A stretch of 64,000 bases of DNA from UBA7236 sp036734545. GTDB taxonomy: Bacteria > Bacteroidota > Bacteroidia > Chitinophagales > BACL12. This document shows positions 24,110-38,169 of this stretch, one piece after another. The stretch spans positions 14,656 through 78,655 of the forward strand of contig DAIMYJ010000002.1 of assembly GCA_036734545.1 (NCBI GenBank), written 5' to 3'. The stretch's first letter is position 1. Each line of letters starts with the position of its first letter. A program made the translations under genes and the position numbers. Under the pieces are notes generated by a model that did not search any database, was not told where the DNA came from, and worked only from the letters and a program-made list of their open reading frames with translations.

Positions 24110-27100
24110 ATGCCTAAATCTACTGCAACCATTAGGAGACCAGAACGAATCAACTTCGGAAAGACCAAAAAAGCAGATACATACCCGGACCTGTTAGATA
24201 TACAGGTAAAATCCTTCAAAGACTTTTTCCAACTCGAGACAACACCCGAGAACAGGACCTCAGAAGGCCTGTACCGTGTGTTCACCGAGAACTTCCCCAT
24301 TACGGATGCGCGTAACATCTTCGTATTGGAGTTCCTCGATTATTTCGTGGATCCTCCGCGCTATTCCATGGAGGAATGTATGGAACGCGGCCTTACCTAC
24401 AGCGTACCGCTGAAGGCAAAGCTGCGCCTGTCTTGTAACGATGAGGAGCACATCGACTTCCAAACTATCGTGCAGGACGTGTTTTTGGGTAATATCCCTT
24501 ATATGACACCGAAGGGAACGTTCATCATCAATGGTGCTGAACGTATCGTCGTATCCCAGTTACACCGCTCTCCCGGTGTGTTCTTCGGTCAGTCCATTCA
24601 CCCGAATGGCACGAAGATCTACTCCGCCCGTGTGATCCCCTTCAAAGGCGCATGGATGGAATTTGCCACGGATATCAATAATGTGATGTACGCGTACATC
24701 GACCGGAAGAAGAAATTCCCGGTGACCACATTACTCCGTGCCATCGGATACGATACCGATAAAGACATCCTCGAACTCTTCGGACTCGCTGAAGAAGTGA
24801 AGGCCGATGACAAAACCCTGCGCAAGCATATTGGCAGGAAACTCGCTGCCCGCGTACTCAAGACCTGGCGCGAGGATTTCGTGGATGAGGATACCGGTGA
24901 AGTGGTTTCCATCGAACGGAATGAAGTGATCCTGGAACGCGATACCGTACTGACCGATGATAATATCAGCCTCATCATCGAGACCGGTGCGCCCAAAGTG
25001 ATCCTTACCCGCGATGATGTGACCGTAGACTACGGCATCATCCTCAATACCCTGCAGAAGGATGTTTCCAACTCAGAACTGGAAGCCGTTCAGCATATCT
25101 ATCGCCAGCTGCGTGGTGCAGAACCGCCGGATGATGAGACTGCACGCGGTATCATTGAAAAACTCTTCTTCTCCGATAAGCGCTATGACCTCGGAGAAGT
25201 TGGCCGTTATAAGATCAATCAGAAACTCGGCCACCACCATATTCCGATCGATACCAAGGTATTGACGAAAGAGGATATCATTTCGATCATCCGCTACCTG
25301 GTGGAACTGTCTAACAACAAAGCCGAGATCGATGATATCGATCACCTCAGCAACCGCCGTGTGCGCACGGTGGGCGAACAATTGTACGCGCAGTTCGGTG
25401 TGGGTCTTGCCCGTATGGCCAGAACCATCCGCGAGCGTATGAACGTGCGCGATAATGAGGTGTTCACTCCGATCGAACTGATCAACGCAAGAACACTGTC
25501 TTCAGTGATCAATTCCTTCTTCGGAACCAGTCAGCTGAGCCAGTTCCTCGACCAGGTGAATCCGCTCGCAGAGATCACGCACAAGCGTCGTATCTCCGCA
25601 TTGGGTCCCGGCGGTCTGAGCCGCGAACGCGCCGGCTTCGAGGTGCGCGACGTACACTACAGCCACTACGGCCGTTTGTGTACCATCGAGACACCGGAAG
25701 GTCCGAACATCGGTCTGATCTCTACACTCTGTGTACACGCGAAGATCAATAAGATGGGCTTCATCGAAACGCCATACCGCCGCGTGGAGAATGGAAAAGT
25801 GGAAGTGAAAGGCGAGATCACCTACCTGAACGCCGATGAGGAAGACCGTTATGTGATCGCCCAGTCCAATGTGCCGCTCGACGAAAAAGGCAAATTCTTA
25901 CAAACCAAGATCAAAGGCCGCCAGCAGGGCGAATTCATGGAATTCGAACCTGAGCAGGTGGAATACATGGACGTTGCTCCGAACCAGATCGTAGGTGTTT
26001 CCGCATCACTCATTCCGTTCCTCGAACACGATGATGCGAACCGTGCGCTCATGGGCTCTAACATGCAACGTCAGGCTGTGCCGCTGCTGCGTCCGCAGTC
26101 GCCTGTGGTAGGTACCGGTCTGGAAGAGAAAGTGGCTTCCGACTCCAAGATGCTCATCAACGCAGAAGGAAACGGTGTGGTGGAATACGTTGATGCCAAC
26201 GAGATCATCATCCGCTACGACCGCAATGAGAACGATCAGCTGGTGAGCTTTGAGGACAGCCGCAAAGTATATAAGCTCCGCAAATTCAAGAAGACCAACC
26301 AGAGCACCTGTATCAACCTGAAGCCGATCGTGGTGAAAGGACAGCGTGTTGCTGAAGGACAGGTATTGTGCGAAGGTTACGGAACCCAGGGCGGTGAACT
26401 CGCACTCGGAACCAACCTGAAAGTGGCTTTCATGCCATGGAAAGGGTACAACTTCGAGGATGCCATCGTGATCAGCGAACGCGTAGTGCAGGAAGACATT
26501 TTCACTTCCATCCAGATCGAAGAGTTTGAACTGGAAGTGCGCGATACCAAGCTCGGTGAGGAAGAACTGACCTCAGATATCCCGAACGTTTCTGAAGAAG
26601 CAACCAAAGACCTTGATGCCAACGGTATCATCCGTCTGGGTGCTCACGTGAAAGAAGGTGATATCCTGATCGGTAAGATCACCCCGAAAGGTGAAACAGA
26701 TCCTACACCGGAAGAGAAACTGCTGCGCGCCATCTTCGGCGACAAAGCAGGCGACGTGAAGGATGCTTCATTGAAAGTGCCGCCATCGATCGAAGGTACG
26801 GTGATCGACAAGAAATTGTTTGCCCGCGCCAAGAAAGATAAGAATGCCAAGGCCCGCGAAAAGATCGCTCTTGAGAAACTCGAGAAAGAACACGCGCGCG
26901 CACTGGATGAACTGCGCACGATCCTGATCGACAAACTGTCCGTGGTGCTCAAAGACAAAAAGACACCCGGTATCAAGTCGCTCTATAAAGAAGAAATGGT
27001 GCCCTCCAAAACCAAGTTCACCAACAAGGTGCTGGAAGGTATCAATTATACCAATGTGGATCCGTATAACTGGACCGGTGAAGCAGAAACCGATGATACC

Positions 27101-27931
27101 GTGCGCATGATGCTGCACAACTATGGTATCAAGGTGAACGAGGAACTGGGCCGTTACAAGCGCGAGAAATTCAATATCAGTGTAGGTGATGAATTACCTA
27201 CCGGCGTATTGAAGCTGGCAAAAGTATTCATCGCCAACAAGCGTAAACTGCGCGTGGGTGATAAGCTTGCCGGTCGCCATGGTAACAAAGGTATCGTTGC
27301 CCGTATCGTGCGTCAGGAAGACATGCCGTTCCTCGAGGACGGAACGCCGGTGGATATCGTACTGAATCCGCTGGGTGTACCTTCCCGTATGAACCTCGGT
27401 CAGATCTATGAGACCGTATTGGGCTGGGCCGGTCAGAAGCTGGGTGTGAAGTTTGCCACCCCGATCTTCGACGGCGCTACCCTGGCCGAGATCGACGAGC
27501 AGATCGCCAAGGCAGAACTGCCGAAACTGGGATCAACGTATCTGTTCGACGGTGAGACCGGTGACCGCTTCCATCAGAAAGCCACGGTTGGTGTGATCTA
27601 TATGATCAAGCTGAACCACATGGTGGATGATAAGATGCACGCACGTTCTATCGGACCATACTCGCTCATCACACAGCAGCCGCTGGGTGGTAAGGCACAG
27701 TTCGGTGGTCAGCGTTTTGGTGAAATGGAGGTTTGGGCACTCGAAGCATATGGTGCATCCAATATCCTGCAGGAATTACTGACGGTGAAATCAGATGATA
27801 TCATCGGACGTGCCAAGACGTATGAGGCGATCGTGAAAGGCGAGAATCTGCCTACACCGCAGATACCCGAGTCCTTTAACGTACTCGTGCATGAATTGCG
27901 CGGTCTTGCGCTTGACCTGAAGTTTGAATAA
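24110..27931 (+). CDS. rpoB: DNA-directed RNA polymerase subunit beta
   Basis: This 1273-aa catalytic subunit of RNA polymerase has recognisable landmarks. The rifampicin-binding region includes FFGTSQLSQFLDQVNPLAEITHKRRISALGPGG-type sequence, with GTSQLSQFLDQ near residue 470. Further on are GYNFEDAIVISE, GRHGNKGI and the C-terminal GGQRFGEMEVWALEAYGA. Length is usual for Bacteroidota. It is followed by rpoC after 31 nt. Confidence 0.98.
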   Translation: MPKSTATIRRPERINFGKTKKADTYPDLLDIQVKSFKDFFQLETTPENRTSEGLYRVFTENFPITDARNIFVLEFLDYFVDPPRYSMEECMERGLTYSVPLKAKLRLSCNDEEHIDFQTIVQDVFLGNIPYMTPKGTFIINGAERIVVSQLHRSPGVFFGQSIHPNGTKIYSARVIPFKGAWMEFATDINNVMYAYIDRKKKFPVTTLLRAIGYDTDKDILELFGLAEEVKADDKTLRKHIGRKLAARVLKTWREDFVDEDTGEVVSIERNEVILERDTVLTDDNISLIIETGAPKVILTRDDVTVDYGIILNTLQKDVSNSELEAVQHIYRQLRGAEPPDDETARGIIEKLFFSDKRYDLGEVGRYKINQKLGHHHIPIDTKVLTKEDIISIIRYLVELSNNKAEIDDIDHLSNRRVRTVGEQLYAQFGVGLARMARTIRERMNVRDNEVFTPIELINARTLSSVINSFFGTSQLSQFLDQVNPLAEITHKRRISALGPGGLSRERAGFEVRDVHYSHYGRLCTIETPEGPNIGLISTLCVHAKINKMGFIETPYRRVENGKVEVKGEITYLNADEEDRYVIAQSNVPLDEKGKFLQTKIKGRQQGEFMEFEPEQVEYMDVAPNQIVGVSASLIPFLEHDDANRALMGSNMQRQAVPLLRPQSPVVGTGLEEKVASDSKMLINAEGNGVVEYVDANEIIIRYDRNENDQLVSFEDSRKVYKLRKFKKTNQSTCINLKPIVVKGQRVAEGQVLCEGYGTQGGELALGTNLKVAFMPWKGYNFEDAIVISERVVQEDIFTSIQIEEFELEVRDTKLGEEELTSDIPNVSEEATKDLDANGIIRLGAHVKEGDILIGKITPKGETDPTPEEKLLRAIFGDKAGDVKDASLKVPPSIEGTVIDKKLFARAKKDKNAKAREKIALEKLEKEHARALDELRTILIDKLSVVLKDKKTPGIKSLYKEEMVPSKTKFTNKVLEGINYTNVDPYNWTGEAETDDTVRMMLHNYGIKVNEELGRYKREKFNISVGDELPTGVLKLAKVFIANKRKLRVGDKLAGRHGNKGIVARIVRQEDMPFLEDGTPVDIVLNPLGVPSRMNLGQIYETVLGWAGQKLGVKFATPIFDGATLAEIDEQIAKAELPKLGSTYLFDGETGDRFHQKATVGVIYMIKLNHMVDDKMHARSIGPYSLITQQPLGGKAQFGGQRFGEMEVWALEAYGASNILQELLTVKSDDIIGRAKTYEAIVKGENLPTPQIPESFNVLVHELRGLALDLKFE

Positions 27932-27962
27932 TTCAGTTTCATAGTAAAAACATCATCAGCAT

Positions 27963-32288
<4,326 letters not shown>

Positions 32289-32306
32289 TTACTGTTCACC
32301 ATATTG

Positions 32307-32339
32307 AAAGAGGTTGCCAAAAGCAACCTCTTTTTTTTT
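32307..32339 (+). terminator. Terminator after rpoC
   Basis: AAAGAGGTTGC (32307-32317) and GCAACCTCTTT (32323-32333) flank a 5-nt loop, followed by a run of T. Confidence 0.93.
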
Positions 32340-32402
32340 GTGCATTTAATTCCGGGTCGAATTTCCGGGTGGGCGCCCGATCAACAGTTCACTATGAACC
32401 GT

Positions 32403-34076
32403 TCAATTTTCGTACAGGGTCTTTTCGAGTTTTGCATCATGCCCATAAATATCCCTGCTGAAGTGCAGACTGCCGTCTTCATCTACACGTGCAGTGAAAT
32501 ACACGATGAATACGGGTATTTTTTCCTGCAGCCGGACAAAGGTTTCTTTTCCTGAGTAATACAATGAATCGATGATCTCTCGGGTATAGGTAGAGTTATT
32601 GCGCAGCAGGTAGTAGGCAAGTTCTTTGGGCTTTTCGAGGCGTATGCACCCGTGGCTAAAGCCGCGCGCTTCGCGTTGAAATAATTCGCGTGATGGGGTA
32701 TCATGGAAATAAATACTGTGTTCATTCGGGAAAAGGAATTTCACCCACCCGAGCGCACACCCGCCGCCCGGTCGCTGACGCAGTGTGTAAGGCATGGTGG
32801 TGAGTTTGTTCCAGTCGACCTTCGAAACATCTATCGTTTTCCCGGTTGCGGGATTGAACGCTTCCATATTTTCTTTTTGCAAATAGCCGGCATCCTTTTT
32901 CAGCGCAGGTAGTATCTCATTATTTAAAATGCTCGCCGGCGGTATCCAGTACGGACTGAATACGATGTATTCCAGTTCGTCGTTGAAAATGGTCGTGCCG
33001 GTAGAAGCTTTACCCACTACCACACGCATTTTCCAGGCCAGTGTATCGGCTGCATAGATGCGCATGGTGTATTCTGGGATATTCACCATGATATATTCAC
33101 CTTGAGGCACCTGCGGCAGCCATCGGCATCGCTCCATATTGATGGCGATCTGTCGGGCTCTGGTAGCCGGAGAACAATTGATCTCACGGAAGAATTTTTC
33201 CCCCATCACGCCATCAGCGGTAAGGCCATGCCGGTCCTGAAATAATTGCACACCGATCATGGTAACGCTGTCATAGAGCTCGGTGCTGTCGGCCTGTATC
33301 AGGTCACCAAGCAGCACCAATCGGTTCTTGATCTCACGGATAACGGGATACGATTCGCCGGGCTTGATGGAACGCGCACCTTCCGGCAGATACAGGGAAT
33401 CCCACGCTGCATGCTCCAGCGTACGGTATTTTTTTAGTGCTGCTTTTAACAGCGCATACTGCTGATATTGTGGTTCCAACCGGGTAAAGTCCGTGCTGGC
33501 ACCGCTGAGTATGGAGTCGAGGATCGAAACGGAAGGAACCGTTTTTCTCTTGATATACCAATCCAGCGAACGTGTGGTCTTTTCACTCAGGCCATACCAT
33601 ACCTTTTGTGCGTACACGAAAAATTCGGCTGTAAGCAGCAGTTCTACTTCGCGTAATAGTTCGGTTTGGCCGGCATAGGTGAATCCGGGTTCTGCGATGG
33701 CCGTATATTGTTTGCGCAGGGCAGAATAATACAATACGGAATCCCGCAGACCTTCCTCATCAAAATGTTCCAGTTGTTCAATGAAATGTCCGGCTTGTTC
33801 TATGATACCGTAGGTGTTAAACCAGGCAGCGCGATATGTCCGTGCCCGATAGAAGGTATACATTTCCTCCGCATGATAATTTAACAGGGGATATTGTGCA
33901 AGGAAAGCGGCGATCTGCGCGGAGTCTACATAGAGGGTATCCATCACCTCGACCATCACCGGATCGCCGTTGGTTTCCGGTGGAGCAGCCGGTGCGGCAT
34001 CCTGTTGTTTGCATCCGCTAAAGGTCAGGATGGCCATCAGGCACAGAAGGAAAACATGTGTGCTACCGGCTTTCAT
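32403..34076 (-). CDS. L,D-transpeptidase lipoprotein (YcbB-like)
   Basis: This 557-aa envelope protein makes 3-3 peptidoglycan crosslinks or attaches proteins to peptidoglycan. The signal peptide has a lipobox (LTFSGC, about residues 18-23), so it is probably an inner- or outer-membrane lipoprotein facing the periplasm. A scaffold region is followed by a peptidoglycan-binding repeat (VQLFQDRHGLTADGVMGEKF, about 270-310). The YkuD catalytic domain runs from about 325 to 510 with HDTPSRELF and FSHGCIRLE, nucleophile C477. Domain order matches YcbB/LdtD-type enzymes. It is convergent with rpoC. Confidence 0.9.
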   Translation of the reverse strand: MKAGSTHVFLLCLMAILTFSGCKQQDAAPAAPPETNGDPVMVEVMDTLYVDSAQIAAFLAQYPLLNYHAEEMYTFYRARTYRAAWFNTYGIIEQAGHFIEQLEHFDEEGLRDSVLYYSALRKQYTAIAEPGFTYAGQTELLREVELLLTAEFFVYAQKVWYGLSEKTTRSLDWYIKRKTVPSVSILDSILSGASTDFTRLEPQYQQYALLKAALKKYRTLEHAAWDSLYLPEGARSIKPGESYPVIREIKNRLVLLGDLIQADSTELYDSVTMIGVQLFQDRHGLTADGVMGEKFFREINCSPATRARQIAINMERCRWLPQVPQGEYIMVNIPEYTMRIYAADTLAWKMRVVVGKASTGTTIFNDELEYIVFSPYWIPPASILNNEILPALKKDAGYLQKENMEAFNPATGKTIDVSKVDWNKLTTMPYTLRQRPGGGCALGWVKFLFPNEHSIYFHDTPSRELFQREARGFSHGCIRLEKPKELAYYLLRNNSTYTREIIDSLYYSGKETFVRLQEKIPVFIVYFTARVDEDGSLHFSRDIYGHDAKLEKTLYEN

Positions 34077-34153
34077 GTGCTAGGTGATACGAAGTTCGGG
34101 CAATATTTCGAATTGCTGGTAAATTCGGGTACTTTTACAAAAAACAATGTCTT

Positions 34154-34465
34154 ATGAGCGAACAGAAAGACAAGAACCAATTAAATATTGAGTTGACCGA
34201 GGAAATAGCGGAAGGTATTTATTCCAATCTGGCGATCATCACCCACAGCAGCGCCGAGATCGTGATCGATTTCATTCGGGTAATGCCCGGCGTGCCCAAG
34301 GCTAAGGTCAAGAGCCGCATCCTGATGACACCACAGCATGCCAAGCGATTGTTACGCGCATTGGCGGATAATATCAACAAGTATGAATCGGCCCATGGTG
34401 ATATTCACGACAACGAAGGGTTTGGCGGTATTCCCATGAATTTCGGGCCTACGGCAAAGGCCTGA
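34154..34465 (+). CDS. DUF3467 domain-containing protein
   Basis: This 103-aa cytoplasmic protein of unknown function is recognised by the conserved pattern IAEGIYSNLAIITHSSAEIVIDF-like N-terminal half, of which YSNLAIITHSSAEIVIDF is typical, and RILMTPQHAKRLLRALADN. The tail is glycine-rich. It lies 7 nt before the glycosyltransferase gene and is probably cotranscribed, without an obvious functional link. Confidence 0.85.
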   Translation: MSEQKDKNQLNIELTEEIAEGIYSNLAIITHSSAEIVIDFIRVMPGVPKAKVKSRILMTPQHAKRLLRALADNINKYESAHGDIHDNEGFGGIPMNFGPTAKA

Positions 34466-34472
34466 CCACCTT

Positions 34473-35225
34473 ATGGCAGCCGCACCGCAATTATCGGTGG
34501 TAAGTCCGGTATACCAGAGCGCAGCCAACCTGCCTGTTCTGGTGAGCCGGATATTGGATGCTGTATCGTTGCGGCGGATACACTGCGAGATCCTGTTGGT
34601 AGATGATGGCAGCACCGATACCGGCTGGGAGGTCATTCGTTCACTCGCACAAGCGCATCCGCAGGTAAAAGGTATCCGACTGGACAGAAACTACGGTCAG
34701 CACTCCGCTATACGGGCAGGCCTGATGCATGCAACGGGCACATTGGTTGTGGTGATGGATTGCGACCTGCAGGACCCGCCCGAGGCCATTCCGGCATTTT
34801 TAGATGCCCTAAAGGAAGATGTAGATGCGGTTTTTGCGCGACGCATCAAACAGTATGACACGGCATGGCAACGAACGCTGTCTCATCTTTTTTATCGACT
34901 CCTCTCGCGCCTTACACGTATTCCTATGGACGGTTCAGTGGCCAACTTCGGATTGTATCGCCGGGCGGTGATCAGGGCTATGTTGGATGACCGTTCCGGA
35001 AAATTTTTTTTCTTTCCCCTGAACGTGCGTCGCTATGCCCGGCGCGCTGTGCATGTGCCCGTGGAACACGCGAGGCGGCATGCCGGCAGTTCGGCTTATG
35101 ATATACGTCGGGCCGGAGCCCTCGCTTTGCGGATATTGATCTCTCAATCGTTTTTATACTACTTTTATGTGAGTAGAAGCGACAATTTTCAGGTAAGCGA
35201 AATAACAGAAGAGACTGCTGCATGA
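34473..35225 (+). CDS. Glycosyltransferase family 2 (DPM1/GtrB-like)
   Basis: This 250-aa GT-A enzyme has LSVVSPVYQSAANLPVLV at the nucleotide-binding start, LLVDDGSTD, and the metal-binding region VVMDCDLQDPPEAIPAFL. This pattern fits transfer of a sugar to a lipid carrier, as in dolichyl/undecaprenyl-phosphate sugar synthases. The two C-terminal membrane helices of GtrB-type proteins are absent. The ATG follows the DUF3467 stop closely, and its stop overlaps the next gene (ATGA), so it works with the aminotransferase. Confidence 0.85.
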   Translation: MAAAPQLSVVSPVYQSAANLPVLVSRILDAVSLRRIHCEILLVDDGSTDTGWEVIRSLAQAHPQVKGIRLDRNYGQHSAIRAGLMHATGTLVVVMDCDLQDPPEAIPAFLDALKEDVDAVFARRIKQYDTAWQRTLSHLFYRLLSRLTRIPMDGSVANFGLYRRAVIRAMLDDRSGKFFFFPLNVRRYARRAVHVPVEHARRHAGSSAYDIRRAGALALRILISQSFLYYFYVSRSDNFQVSEITEETAA

Positions 35226-36355
35226 TACCATTTAACAGGCCATCGATGGTTGGCCGTGAACTGGAATATATTCAGGCGGCCATTGAAGCAGGTCATTTGT
35301 CCGGCAATGGTATGTTCACGGCGCAATGTCATCAATACTTTGAACAACACTTCGGCTTTCCGCAGGTATTGCTCACGCACAGCGCCACTGCGGCCCTGGA
35401 GATGGCCGCCCTGCTCCTGCAGATACAGACAGGTGATGAAGTGATCCTGCCCGCATACACGCATGTATCCACGGCCAATGCTTTCGCCCTCCGCGGAGCA
35501 AAGCTCGTGTTTGCCGATTCCCTGCCCGATCATCCGAACATGGATACCTCGAAGCTCGAGGATCTGATCACTGATAAGACCAAGGTGATCGTTGTAGTGC
35601 ATTATGGCGGCCATACAGCTGATATGGGAGCGATTCTGGATCTCAGTATCCGGCATCGATTGTTCATCGTGGAGGATGCTGCTGCCGCGCTGGGTGCACG
35701 ATATCGCGGAATTCCGGTAGGCACCATCGGGCACCTCGCCGCCTTTTCGTTCCATGAGACCAAAAATCTGCACTGCGGAGAGGGGGGTATGCTCGCCGTC
35801 AATGATGAGCGGTTTTTACAACGCGCAGAAGTGATCTGGGAGAAAGGCACTGACCGGGTGGCGATGGCCCGGGGAGAGGTTCAGCACTACGGCTGGAAGG
35901 AACTCGGATCCTCATTTTTACCTTCAGAACTCAATGCGGCCTACCTGCTTGCCCAGGCTGAGCAGATCATGTCGATCCAATTGCATAGGCGGGGGCTCTG
36001 GGAGCTTTATGCCGCCTTGCTGTCGGAAGGAGAGCGGAAAGGGTGGTATGACCTCCTGCCGGCCGATGGGCACGGAGACCATAATTATCACCTCATGGCG
36101 CTGGTGTGCAGGTCGGAGAAGGATAGGGAAGGGCTGAGGTCCTTCCTTGACAAACGGGGTATTATGGCCGTATCCCATTACAGATCGCTGCATCGCTCAG
36201 ATTACTTTCACCTGCAGCATGACGGGCGTGAACTGCCCAATAGTGACCGTTTTGAGGCCTGTCTGCTCCGTTTACCCCTGTTCCACGACCTCACCGAAAC
36301 CCAGGTGGAGGCAATAGCCGGGGCGGTAAAAGCGTTTTACACCCAAAGTACCTGA
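35222..36355 (+). CDS. dTDP-4-amino-4,6-dideoxygalactose transaminase (WecE/RffA-like, DegT family)
   Basis: This 377-aa PLP enzyme converts a dTDP-4-keto-6-deoxy sugar to the 4-amino sugar for surface glycans. Start IPFNRPSMVGRELEYIQAA and inner blocks (LLTHSATAALEMAALLLQIQ, GDEVILPAYTHVSTANAF, HETKNLHCGEGGM) align closely with E. coli WecE. The PLP lysine is K181 in FHETKN. The gene is translationally coupled to the GT2 gene, suggesting that the GT2 or a partner uses the amino sugar. No other dTDP-sugar genes are in the window. Confidence 0.85.
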   Translation: MIPFNRPSMVGRELEYIQAAIEAGHLSGNGMFTAQCHQYFEQHFGFPQVLLTHSATAALEMAALLLQIQTGDEVILPAYTHVSTANAFALRGAKLVFADSLPDHPNMDTSKLEDLITDKTKVIVVVHYGGHTADMGAILDLSIRHRLFIVEDAAAALGARYRGIPVGTIGHLAAFSFHETKNLHCGEGGMLAVNDERFLQRAEVIWEKGTDRVAMARGEVQHYGWKELGSSFLPSELNAAYLLAQAEQIMSIQLHRRGLWELYAALLSEGERKGWYDLLPADGHGDHNYHLMALVCRSEKDREGLRSFLDKRGIMAVSHYRSLHRSDYFHLQHDGRELPNSDRFEACLLRLPLFHDLTETQVEAIAGAVKAFYTQST

Positions 36356-36379
36356 GAATTAACCTAATGTAAATTCTAT

Positions 36380-36397
36380 CCGGGGACGCCGGTAATT
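36380..36397. repeat. CCGGRGACGCCGGT motif, copy 1
   Basis: CCGGGGACGCCGGTAATT is an inverted repeat (CCGG-N5-CCGG) upstream of the DUF6089 gene. A near-identical copy is at 60100-60117, upstream of the Na/Pi transporter. Confidence 0.5.
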
Positions 36398-36453
36398 TTG
36401 ATTTTGTTAAAAAAATTATGATTTTCGTAGTCCCCTAGCTGAATTGCGACCAC

Positions 36454-37386
36454 ATGCTCAAAAAGGTATTGACGACAGTTTGTTCGACAGGCCTTGTGTT
36501 GCTGTTGCTCACCACACACACACAAGCACAGCCCATAACGCTCTCGCGTGAATTTGGGGCTAATCTGGGCTTTTCCAGCTTTTTGGGGGATCTGGGTGGT
36601 TCCAACGATATCGGCCGACCCTTCTTTTGGGATATCGATCCGGAAGTTACCCGTCCGGCCCTCGGAATTGTTTTCAGACAGGAGATCATTCCCAGAACCG
36701 CTTTCCGTTTCAACGCGTATGCCAGTATGCTGCGCGCCAATGATGCACTGACCCAGAATGAGTGGCGCAATTGGCGTAACGCCAGCATGCGCACTCCCAT
36801 TGTGGAAGTGTCCGGTATGATCGAATTGAGTGCGAATCGATTTACCGGGATGCGGAAGAAGCGCTGGACGCCTTATATCTATGGTGGCGTGGGCGGATTT
36901 TATTTTAATCCGCAGGCACAATACAATGGCGAATGGGTGGATCTGCAGCCGCTGGGTACGGAGGGACAGGGTTTACCTGAATATCCTGATCGTAAAAAGT
37001 ATTCACGTATTGCCGTTTGCTTTCCGGTTGGTGCCGGATTCAGGGTGCTGACCTATAATAACTGGGTAATGGGATTTGAAATGGCCGCCCGTTTCACAAC
37101 CACGGATTATATCGATGACGTAAGTTCATACTATCCTAACCCGGATTATTATTATCTGCATTATGATCTGGAAACAGCAGCGATGGCTGCTGCATTGTCA
37201 AACCCTGCCGTATTGCCTCCGCCGGTTGACAGTCCGCTTTGGGGAGCTCCGGAAACACTGAAGGGAGACCCATCGAATAATGACAGTTATATTTTTGGCG
37301 GCATGCTCACCTTTACCTATCACATGGAATTCAAGCGTAAGGTGAACAATATTCGTTGTTATTTCAACGATGAAAGTAAGCGCTGA
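36454..37386 (+). CDS. DUF6089 family outer membrane beta-barrel protein (PorG-like)
   Basis: The 310-aa protein has a signal peptide (MLKKVLTTVCSTGLVLLLLT, cleaved near TQAQ). The block FGANLGFSSFLGDLGGSNDIG is the hallmark N-terminus of the DUF6089/PorG-like family. Beta-strand-like alternation follows (RWTPYIYGGVGGFYFNPQ, VCFPVGAGFRVL, NNWVMGFEMAARF). The protein should sit in the outer membrane. PorG is a T9SS component in some species, but this gene is not next to other por genes, so that role is not assigned. Confidence 0.8.
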   Translation: MLKKVLTTVCSTGLVLLLLTTHTQAQPITLSREFGANLGFSSFLGDLGGSNDIGRPFFWDIDPEVTRPALGIVFRQEIIPRTAFRFNAYASMLRANDALTQNEWRNWRNASMRTPIVEVSGMIELSANRFTGMRKKRWTPYIYGGVGGFYFNPQAQYNGEWVDLQPLGTEGQGLPEYPDRKKYSRIAVCFPVGAGFRVLTYNNWVMGFEMAARFTTTDYIDDVSSYYPNPDYYYLHYDLETAAMAAALSNPAVLPPPVDSPLWGAPETLKGDPSNNDSYIFGGMLTFTYHMEFKRKVNNIRCYFNDESKR

Positions 37387-37395
37387 TACCGGTTG

Positions 37396-38169
37396 TTATT
37401 CTGCGACTCCGGTTTGACCTTCCTCTGAATCTTCTTCCATTTCATTCCAGATGTCCCAGGCATATTCAGCCTGCAGTTGCAGCATGGCATATCCATTGGA
37501 CACCTTCGCACCCTGTGCACGTCCTTTTTGCATAAAGACCGTTTCGGCGGGATTGTAGATCAGGTCGAAAAGCAGGTGATCGGGGGAAATATGTTCGTAA
37601 GGCAGCGGCGGAAAATCTTCTATATGCGGATGCATGCCCAGCGGTGTAGTGTTGATGATCAGTGTATGTGCACGCATCATTTCGGCTGTTATATCCGCAT
37701 AACTGATGGCGTATTTGCCGGCAGTACGTGAAACGATAGTGGCAGCTATACCTAATTCCTGCAGGGCATACAATACGGCCTTGGAAGCACCTCCTGTTCC
37801 CAGTACCAGCGCCCGGGTGTGCTGACGCAGCAGCAGTGGCTTCAGCGCATCGCGAAAACCGGCATGATCCGTATTGAATCCGATACGCTGGATCTCGTCG
37901 ATGCGAATACAATTCACTGCACCGATCTTCTGGGCAATAGGATCCAGACCGTCGAGATATTCGATAACGGATTCTTTGTAGGGAATGGTCACATTGAGTC
38001 CGCGCAGATCCTTCTGCACCTCGAACAGCAATCTGACATCTTCGATATTCTCCAGCGGGAACAATTCGTAACTGCAACCGGTGATGCCTTCGCGCTCAAA
38101 TTTTTGTGCAAAATATTTTTCCGAGAAGGAGTGACTCAGCGGATAACCGATCAGCCCGAATTTTCTCAT
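37396..38169 (-). CDS. aroE: Shikimate dehydrogenase
   Basis: This 257-aa enzyme of aromatic amino-acid synthesis reduces 3-dehydroshikimate with NADPH. It has GLIGYPLSHSFSEKYF, the catalytic lysine in NVTIPYKE, NTDHAGF with the second active-site aspartate, and the nucleotide loop LGTGGASKAV. It is slightly shorter than the E. coli enzyme but complete. The last gene of a leftward cluster, its ATG overlaps the DedA stop. Confidence 0.95.
   Translation of the reverse strand: MRKFGLIGYPLSHSFSEKYFAQKFEREGITGCSYELFPLENIEDVRLLFEVQKDLRGLNVTIPYKESVIEYLDGLDPIAQKIGAVNCIRIDEIQRIGFNTDHAGFRDALKPLLLRQHTRALVLGTGGASKAVLYALQELGIAATIVSRTAGKYAISYADITAEMMRAHTLIINTTPLGMHPHIEDFPPLPYEHISPDHLLFDLIYNPAETVFMQKGRAQGAKVSNGYAMLQLQAEYAWDIWNEMEEDSEEGQTGVAE

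Noticed and set aside
32341..32402. GTTCA/TGAAC hairpin near the end of the L,D-transpeptidase gene as its terminator
   Set aside because: The stem is only 5 bp and no T run follows on the reverse strand.
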